Of a stretch of 64,000 nucleotides of DNA, positions 57,746 through 64,000 are shown one piece after another. The stretch is from Apostichopus japonicus. Lineage: Eukaryota > Echinodermata > Holothuroidea > Aspidochirotida > Stichopodidae. Under the pieces are notes generated by a model. It ran no database searches, had not been told where the DNA came from, and worked only from the letters and a program-made list of their open reading frames with translations. Both the position numbers and the translations under genes were made by a program. The stretch covers positions 6,169,001 to 6,233,000 of the forward strand of contig NC_092577.1 in the NCBI RefSeq assembly GCF_037975245.1, written 5' to 3'. Numbering within the stretch: the first letter of the stretch is position 1; each line of letters starts with the position of its first letter.

Positions 57746-59340
57746 CTATGGAGAGAAGTAGAGTAATCATCGTGTAAGATGTTGAAGACGTAGAGGAATG
57801 TCCTCCTAGTCAGGTTTATTGTTTATCAAATTAATGAAGGTAACAAAGTAAACAGCAAATAACAAGGAAATAAATCAAATCTGATTGATCATTCTGATCG
57901 GAATTAATTATAATCACAAGTCTTGTGTTTCAACGATCCCACGAAAAATAAATAAGAATGGATCATAGAATTGAAGTAGGGAGAATGACGTCATGCGACA
58001 TATACTGAAGCCACCCATCCGACTGATGGCGCTTTGCTTGTACGGCAAGAAATTATCGGCGCGTAATACAAACACTACGTCTTTGACATAACTAAAGTGA
58101 TAAAGTGTAATGGCGGGATGACAAACCTGTAAACACTTGTACTGAAACGGAGAAAGAATGGAATGGAGAGGGGTATAGGAGGGTCGAGGACATAGCAGCA
58201 TTCTTTACTGGGCTAAACACCGGGTGATTTTAGTAAAAAAGTAAACACAAATTGTTGCAATTACATGAACAAGGCAGATATACCAAGATTCCTTATTATT
58301 TAAGTATTTATTCATTATCACATTTGTTTGTGGAGTTGATAAGAATTTCCTTAACCAGTACACAATCGAATCTTCCTATTCAACGATGTTCTCCATGAAG
58401 AACTCCATGTGTCCCATATATCAGACTTCTTTCATACCAAGGCATTGCTACAACTTCCTGTTTATATTTTATTAAGAACTACGCCAACGCGATCTTCGTT
58501 GATTCGCAAAAGAACTGTTTCATCAGGGAGTTGTTATGGTTTCATGGAAGCACAAACACTGAGGGGCAGTGGAGCATGTGACTTTGATTTAACGCAAGAA
58601 ACCACTAACCTCTGAAATTATGTTAAACCTCTCAAAAGGAATACTGTGTGCGTTAAAATATTTGAATGTTTTCAACAAAAAGTTTCTTTATACCGGTACT
58701 TTTGAACTGCATGTTTTATCATTATTATTATTTTTTATAGCAATGTTTTAGACATGACAGCACTTGTTACAAAGAAACAACAACAAGAGAGCACTTTTAA
58801 TTACGAAGTCGCAACTAGTAATTTCCATTAAAAAACGGAGGCCACATTCAAGGGTTATCGGGATAGTGGCAACGTATGTGCCCAATCAATCCCCCACCCC
58901 TACCCCACCCACCCCTCTTTCATGGCTCCGTTGCCCCTGACACGGTAAATGGACAGTGTCATCGCAAACATTTGCAGAAGTCTACACTAAGTGTCTCTAT
59001 ACTGGTGACTTAACCTACAAGCAAATAGACCAAAAATATAGGGATTGTGGTGTGACATGTGGGGATTTTACAACACTCGTTTTACCTCTTTTTCAGCAAT
59101 CCGATATTTTTTGGTCATATCGTTTAAAATTGTATTATTTTCTGGCAATAACCATTATAGATCGACCACACACAGATCTGGCATGGGGCCGATATGAATT
59201 AACCGGGCTGGTGGTAGGGGTATAGGGAGGGTGTCAAACCTTGAACCGTTGTGTTAGCATATTTTTATTCATTATGATTGCTAAGAGTTTGGTAAAATAC
59301 AAAAATGTTGTTAAAGGAAAAATTCGTTACAATATGCAGC
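57746..59340. other. no supported gene
   Basis: Probable host intron. Frames at 57914-58201 (minus), 58409-58615 and 58956-59225 (plus) have no motif. A C-rich stretch lies near 58890. Confidence 0.35.
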
Positions 59341-59346
59341 ATTGTT

Positions 59347-59445
59347 ACGAACGCAGGATTCTGCGTCCGGGACGCAATGTTTTGGCCAGGGACGCAAAGT
59401 CTCCAAATTGCTTGCGTCCTGTGGACGCAAACTTTTTTTTTGAGA
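59347..59445. repeat. GGGACGCAA hairpin repeat, copy 1
   Basis: Contains 'tgcgtccgggacgcaatg', 'cagggacgcaaagt' and 'cttgcgtcctgtggacgcaa' followed by a T-run. Each is an inverted GACGCAA/TTGCGTC pair. A direct copy of the same layout ('cttgcgtccctgggacgcaa' then T-run) lies at 61727-61800. Confidence 0.8.
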
Positions 59446-60590
59446 AACAAACCCCAAGTATACACACTCACAATAAGGTCAACGGAAAACATAACAAAAC
59501 TGTCAAAACACATTTTGGAATGAACATTATTTCTTTTCAAAACCACAACTTCTTCTGACAAGAAGCAAAAGTTCCCCTACTCCAACAGATCATTGAATTT
59601 ATTTGAAAATAAATATATCATAACAATCAACCGCAAGGTACAGGGTTAACAACACCCCATTACGGAGATTTTCATGCTGAAAATAGCAAATGATGCTTTT
59701 CCAAATTTCCCGTGATTTGATTGGTTATAAGTCCCCATCCATTGTCTGTGAAAATTCTTGCACATGTAATGCTCAGTGAACACGGAGTATGTTGTTTAAC
59801 AACAATTACTTGCAACTTACTTTCCCCTGTACAGAGATTGTGAAGTCTTTTGCGGTATAGGCTATCATGTTTGTGCACTCCAATATCATAACGTTAGGCC
59901 TTGTCACATACAGTACGTATACCTTTTGACAACGATCGAAGAGGCTTCGTAATATTTGAATCATTGTTTTGATCAGAAAATGTTAATGAGTGGAGACAAT
60001 CTATGCATTTTGTGGGAAGCTAACTTCTCTGATCCTGAACAGGATATTTCAGCTCACAGTATGTTTCTTCTCTCTGTATTAACAGTTGCTAATGTACCCT
60101 GTAAAATGTGCATTCTAACCATCAATAGTTTCTGTTGCAACAATTTTTCGCAGTCCAATTAACCTAGTGCTTCAGTAAATGTTATTTTGGCGCAACATTC
60201 GTGTGTAAACTACTGTACTTTAGAACATCGAACTGATTTTTTTTTAAATCTACATTGCGTAAAAAATTATTCACATAGACCTACTGTAATTTTCGTGTAG
60301 ATGATTGCTTGCAAAAAGCCAGCATAAATGTTGGATCAGATTTTAAGGATTTGCGCATGTGTAGTTGAAAATGAAGCTCGAACCGGCATGTACATTCAGT
60401 AGTACAGTGAACTGGAATTTAGCGAGAGATATGCACACTGTAGGTACTGGGATTTTTGAAGAGTTGTTGGAATCGCTGCAAGGTCAAAGCACGGATCTAC
60501 TACGGAGTTGGCGAGTAGGGAAGTAGAAGGACGTATGAAGGAGGGGGGACTGGGGGTAAAAATGGGGTTGAAACGGCAGGGTGGTCGAAA
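59446..60590. other. no supported gene
   Basis: A plus-strand frame at 59956-60162 (MLMSGDNLCILWEANFSDPE, cysteine-containing) and a minus-strand segment with donor gtaagt near 59815 are mildly protein-like but isolated. I do not assign them. Confidence 0.3.
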
Positions 60591-60592
60591 GG

Positions 60593-61593
60593 AGGGGCGC
60601 CCCGGCCGCGAAATTTTTTTCCCAAACAGGTTTGCAAATGTGCGTAAATAGTCGTTCATGATTGGTCGGAAAAGTTACGTCATCACCATAGAAACCTTCA
60701 CTTCGAGGTTCTGCATCCATTTGTTGCAACGAAGATATACCCGTTCAAAATTACCCGAAGCTTTCCGTACATATATTTAGATATGTTTGGAATTGGTTTA
60801 GACATATTTAGCACACTAGTATTGTATGATTTACTTTGATCGAAGTTCTCTGTGAAGGCATTTATCGATAACTTCGCACAGTGAAAGTTTCGTACAGGGT
60901 ACATCACACATGCGCTGTAGGCCTATATGTATTATAACTCTGTACACAGTGCAGTGACGGAAATATATCATACTATACACTCTACTGTTTTGCGTATATT
61001 TACTCAAGACTCGCGTCGTGAAGTTGCTTTTAGTGTAGGCCTACCCATTCCACGAAACGAATTCTGATTTCAATAGAACGGCTCACGAATCGTGGATAAC
61101 GTAAACACGAACCAAATAGAAGGTAGCGTATGTATCATAAGTGAGGTCAACATGTAATCCAAGCATTAAACTCTGTACACAGTGCAGTGACGGAAATCTA
61201 TCACACTATACTGTTTTGCGTATATTCACTCAAGACTCGCGTCGTGAAGTTGCTTTTAGTGTAGGCCTACCCATTCCACGAAACGAATTCTGATTTCAAT
61301 AGAACGGCTCACGAATCGTGGATAACGTAAACACGAACCAAATAGAAGGTAGCGTATGTATCATAAGTGAGGTCAACATGTAATCCAAGCATTAAAAGTA
61401 AAGTTAGGACGTTTGAAGGGAAACCCCTTAACTAGACTCAATCAAGTGTCAGTGTGTAACCCAGTATATATGTCTTCGAACTTCCAAGCGATGGCTATTA
61501 TTTATGCTGACGTCACGAGCAATCTGATTGGCTGAAAACTCCGTAATTGCAAACCTATTTGGGAAAAAAAAATTCGCGCCCCGGCCGCCCCTG
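60593..61593. mobile_element. 1-kb inverted-repeat element with internal tandem duplication
   Basis: The left arm (AGGGGCG..., 'ggccgcgaaattttttt', 'cccaaacaggtttgcaaatg', then 'gattggtcgg' and 'tacgtcatc') mirrors the right arm (CGCCCCTG at 61593; reading inward 'gcgcgaatttttttttccc', 'aaataggtttgcaattac', 'cagccaatcagattg', 'cgtgacgtcagc'). The arms are about 100 bp and diverged. No target duplication is evident. Between them is a 233-bp tandem duplication. Confidence 0.65.
60936..61396. repeat. 233-bp tandem duplication
   Basis: Unit 1 starts 'aactctgtacacagtgcag' at 60936 and unit 2 at 61169. Both contain 'gactcgcgtcgtgaagttgc', 'gtgtaggcctacccattcc' and 'ggataacgtaaacacgaacc' and end 'aatccaagcattaaa'. 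They are almost identical apart from a short deletion in unit 2 ('actctacac'). Confidence 0.93.
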
Positions 61594-61726
61594 AAAAATA
61601 GCAAAGTTAAGGCACTGAGCATTTCTGCCCTACTGTATACTGTGTATAACTTTCACAAAGTATAGGCTGTGATACTACACTAGTATTAGTACAGTAGGTC
61701 ATACAGTAAACGTAATTGGTTTTCGA

Positions 61727-61800
61727 TTGGGACGCAAGCATTTTTTACGGGACGCAAACTTTTTCAGGGGCTTGCGTCCCTGGGACGCAAACTTTTTTCA
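61727..61800. repeat. GGGACGCAA hairpin repeat, copy 2
   Basis: 'ttgggacgcaagc', 'acgggacgcaaact' and 'cttgcgtccctgggacgcaa' followed by a T-run. Same orientation and layout as 59347-59445. The two copies bracket the 60593-61593 element. Confidence 0.8.
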
Positions 61801-62830
61801 CTAATAACATTACTGAATATGGCGACTCATCAAGCTTAGCTGTTTTTCAGTCTCAACTAAACCAAATGCCGAAACCTTAATACTTAAACCAGTACGTATT
61901 CTGTAAATAGAATATTTGACAGCCCTGCTGTTATATACTGTGCATATACAAACCTATTGTCTGTAAGAGTCCTTACTGAAGCAAGTTGAGCTTAGCGAGC
62001 ATAAAATGACATTATCTGGATTAACCGGTAACATATATAGTGTATAATATCCAATTAATATTTTTAAGTCTAGCTCAGTATCACCCTACCTTATACCTGC
62101 TTTGCACAGCTCTATGTATAAAACACTACTTTGGTCAATGTAAAGAAAATATATAGGTTACGTACCTCGTATCTAATTAGCATAATAAACTTATATTTAC
62201 CAAACTGTTGCAAGTTTGTTTTAATGTAAAAGCTTTTTCTTTACAATCGTTTGTTTTCTGTATCTATTCATTGAATGGCTGAAAGATGCACTTTAAAATA
62301 TTTCACTAATATTTTATATGAAGTAAGGGCCATATATATATAGCGGTCACATCAACTCAATGACACGTGTAGGCCATATAATAGAAATATTGATGAACTT
62401 TAAATAATTGATATTTTATCGAACAACCGTTCTTGTGTCAACCTGTTCGCTGCTACAGCATTGACAATTATTAATGAAAGGTAAATTTGTTCATAAAAGG
62501 GGTCTCCCTGTTTAGACCCCTCCCAACGGACGCGAGCATCCAAAGAAAATCATGTTAGAAAGGGTAAACACTTCATGGTGCTGTGAAAGGTCATATCAAT
62601 ATAAGCCTAAAAAAACTTCTCTGACTATTAAGGCGAAAGACGAGGCTTTTCCCCTCACACCAATGAGGCTGGTCATACATGACTGGTTGAAATATTAATA
62701 AAGTCAACTCTAAATAATGTCAAATGTTGCCAGTCGGGGGAATTGGGTACTTGGCCCCACCACCCATGAAATCGTACAGACGCCACTTAGCGGGAACATG
62801 ACATTGTTATGGTCCTGATTTGTTTCTGAC
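61801..62830. other. no gene seen
   Basis: AT-rich sequence without open frames or tandem structure that I can support. Confidence 0.4.
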
Positions 62831-62837
62831 CATAATT

Positions 62838-63010
62838 TTTGGTTCCCGGACAACTCCCCCTTGGACGATTACCCACAGGACGAGTACCCCTCGGACGATT
62901 CCCCCTCGGGCAATTCCCAACCGGACAATTCCCAATCGTGACAATTGCCCCCAGACAATTCCCACCCGGACAATTGCCCCGGACAATTTTCCCCCGGACA
63001 ATCCCCCTCT
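62838..63010. repeat. 'GGACAATTCCC' short tandem repeat
   Basis: About a dozen variants of 'ccggacaattcccnn' spaced 12-18 bp apart. C-rich on the plus strand, so several frames stay open on both strands (P/T-rich or G/V-rich); none is a gene. Confidence 0.85.
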
Positions 63011-63360
63011 TCGGGAATTTCCACTGAGACCCTTCCCCCAGGACGACGATCATTACATTTTATCACATTTTGGACCCCCCCCCCCGTGGAAATTTCTGCA
63101 CATGCCCCTTGACCATCAATCACAAGTCGATCAATAGGTTAAAAAGTTACATTTTGGTAGGGATTGGGATCAGGTGTATATGACTTCCTGGAAACATCTT
63201 TCCAGTTAATATCACCTCAAAAATTTGCCCGCTTATACAGCGTCTTTATCAGTTGCCATATGCTTGCATCCACATGTGTATTTTTCGACAGAACTGGGAT
63301 ATTCAGCGTTTATGCTGTGTTAGTTTTTGCGCAATTTGAATGCATGATAGATGGCTAGAC

Positions 63361-63660
63361 CAGAGAAATGTTCGCGCGCTTCGCGTGCACTAGTTAGGTT
63401 GATACTGTGATAGCTCTTATCTCTCTTCGCATGCATAATTTTCCGCGCGCTTTCGCGCGCATTAGCTGCACTGTTCATGTCATAGTCCTTTCATTTGCTC
63501 ATTATGTTGACCATGTATGGTAGTAGCAACAACATATTCTCTGTGCGCTCGGCGCGCACAAAATGTACATCTACTATGATATTTTTACGCATTTTGCATG
63601 CATGGTAGCTCGCTAGAACAGATGATTGCGCGATTCTCGAGCGTTTTTATCCCTAGTTTC
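63361..63660. repeat. CpG-rich hairpin-like repeats
   Basis: Short self-complementary CG-rich words recur about every 100 bp: 'gcgcgcttcgcgtgc' (63372), 'cgcgcgctttcgcgcgc' (63444) and 'gtgcgctcggcgcgcac' (63543), each followed within about 60-90 bp by a 'atgcat' or 'gcatgcat' word. It looks like a degenerate tandem array with a unit near 90-100 bp. Confidence 0.65.
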
Positions 63661-64000
63661 ATGCATTCTTGATAAACATAATGCAGGCTACACCAGCAAT
63701 CTCGGCACTTCAACATGACTTATATGCGTGTCATAATGTACCACTCTTAAAGTGCGCCATTCTGCTCGAAGAATAAATATTTAAACAACTTGTCACCCTG
63801 GGAAGAATGTTCTCTTAATTCAAAAGATTGAAACTAGTGTACAATCAAATTACAATTGAAAAAAGTTTGAGATTTTCAATCAAATTTATTGATAATCAAT
63901 CATATTAAATTCAAATTTTTCAACTTTCAACTTTCCATTGGTCCCTACTTTCAGTCTTTTAGATTCCTTTTTCATTTTTTTTTATTTTAGAGAGTGATAT
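63661..64000. other. no gene seen
   Basis: AT-rich right edge of the window, with 'caatcaaat' type near-repeats around 63840-63910. Confidence 0.4.

Noticed and set aside
59815-59875. Minus-strand first exon candidate (MIAYTAKDFTISVQGK then gtaagt)
   Set aside because: Strong donor, but a single isolated frame with no matching acceptor exon; its phase does not join the exon at 57669-57745.

Overview
This is animal nuclear DNA: AT-rich and intron-rich, with canonical GT-AG splice sites, dense transposon remnants, tandem repeats and many G/C homopolymer runs. The recurring 'taggcctac' word and the repeat style recall marine deuterostomes, most likely an echinoderm. That is an impression from memory; no host gene here is conserved enough to prove it. 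I saw no bacterial genes, rRNA, tRNA or CRISPR array, but I could not run a tRNA or profile search.

The centrepiece is an apparently complete 19.75-kb CACTA (EnSpm)-type DNA transposon at 21620-41374. It starts CACTGTTAAAAA, ends with the exact reverse complement, and is flanked by TA on both sides. Its left end carries a 250-bp tandem duplication and its right end about eleven 60-75-bp subterminal repeats built around a TGTAAATTTACA palindrome. It carries two same-strand genes. One is an uninterrupted 923-codon transposase (24851-27622) with four C2H2 zinc fingers, a TNP2-like catalytic core and a DUF4218-like segment. The other is a five-exon gene (29778-37618) whose exons join in phase into a 537-residue SAM-domain protein ending in a domain seen in many uncharacterised fish and invertebrate proteins. 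It may be a TNPA-like accessory protein.

The transposon lies inside an intron of a host gene on the minus strand. I reconstructed five small exons of that gene (57669-57745, 51782-51840, 19874-19909, 18851-18892, 16669-16704). All have good splice sites and compatible phases. They end in a polybasic stretch plus a CTVS prenylation (CAAX) box and a stop codon. I do not recognise the family.

The left part (1-16.4 kb) holds several minisatellites (54, 72, 27 and 51-bp units), two diverged copies of an unknown minus-strand coding sequence (3.3 and 5.4 kb), a 5'-truncated RTE-clade LINE (8942-9960), and short DNA transposons with recognisable target-site duplications, one nested in another (12150-12762 inside 11580-13200). 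The right part (41.4-64 kb) holds a 2.2-kb composite element, a TTAA-flanked 1.25-kb element, diverged duplications, an exact-period 12-bp minisatellite (x19), a 225-bp repeat (x3), a TACGTACG palindrome array and a 1-kb inverted-repeat element. The rest is intronic or intergenic sequence in which I see no gene.
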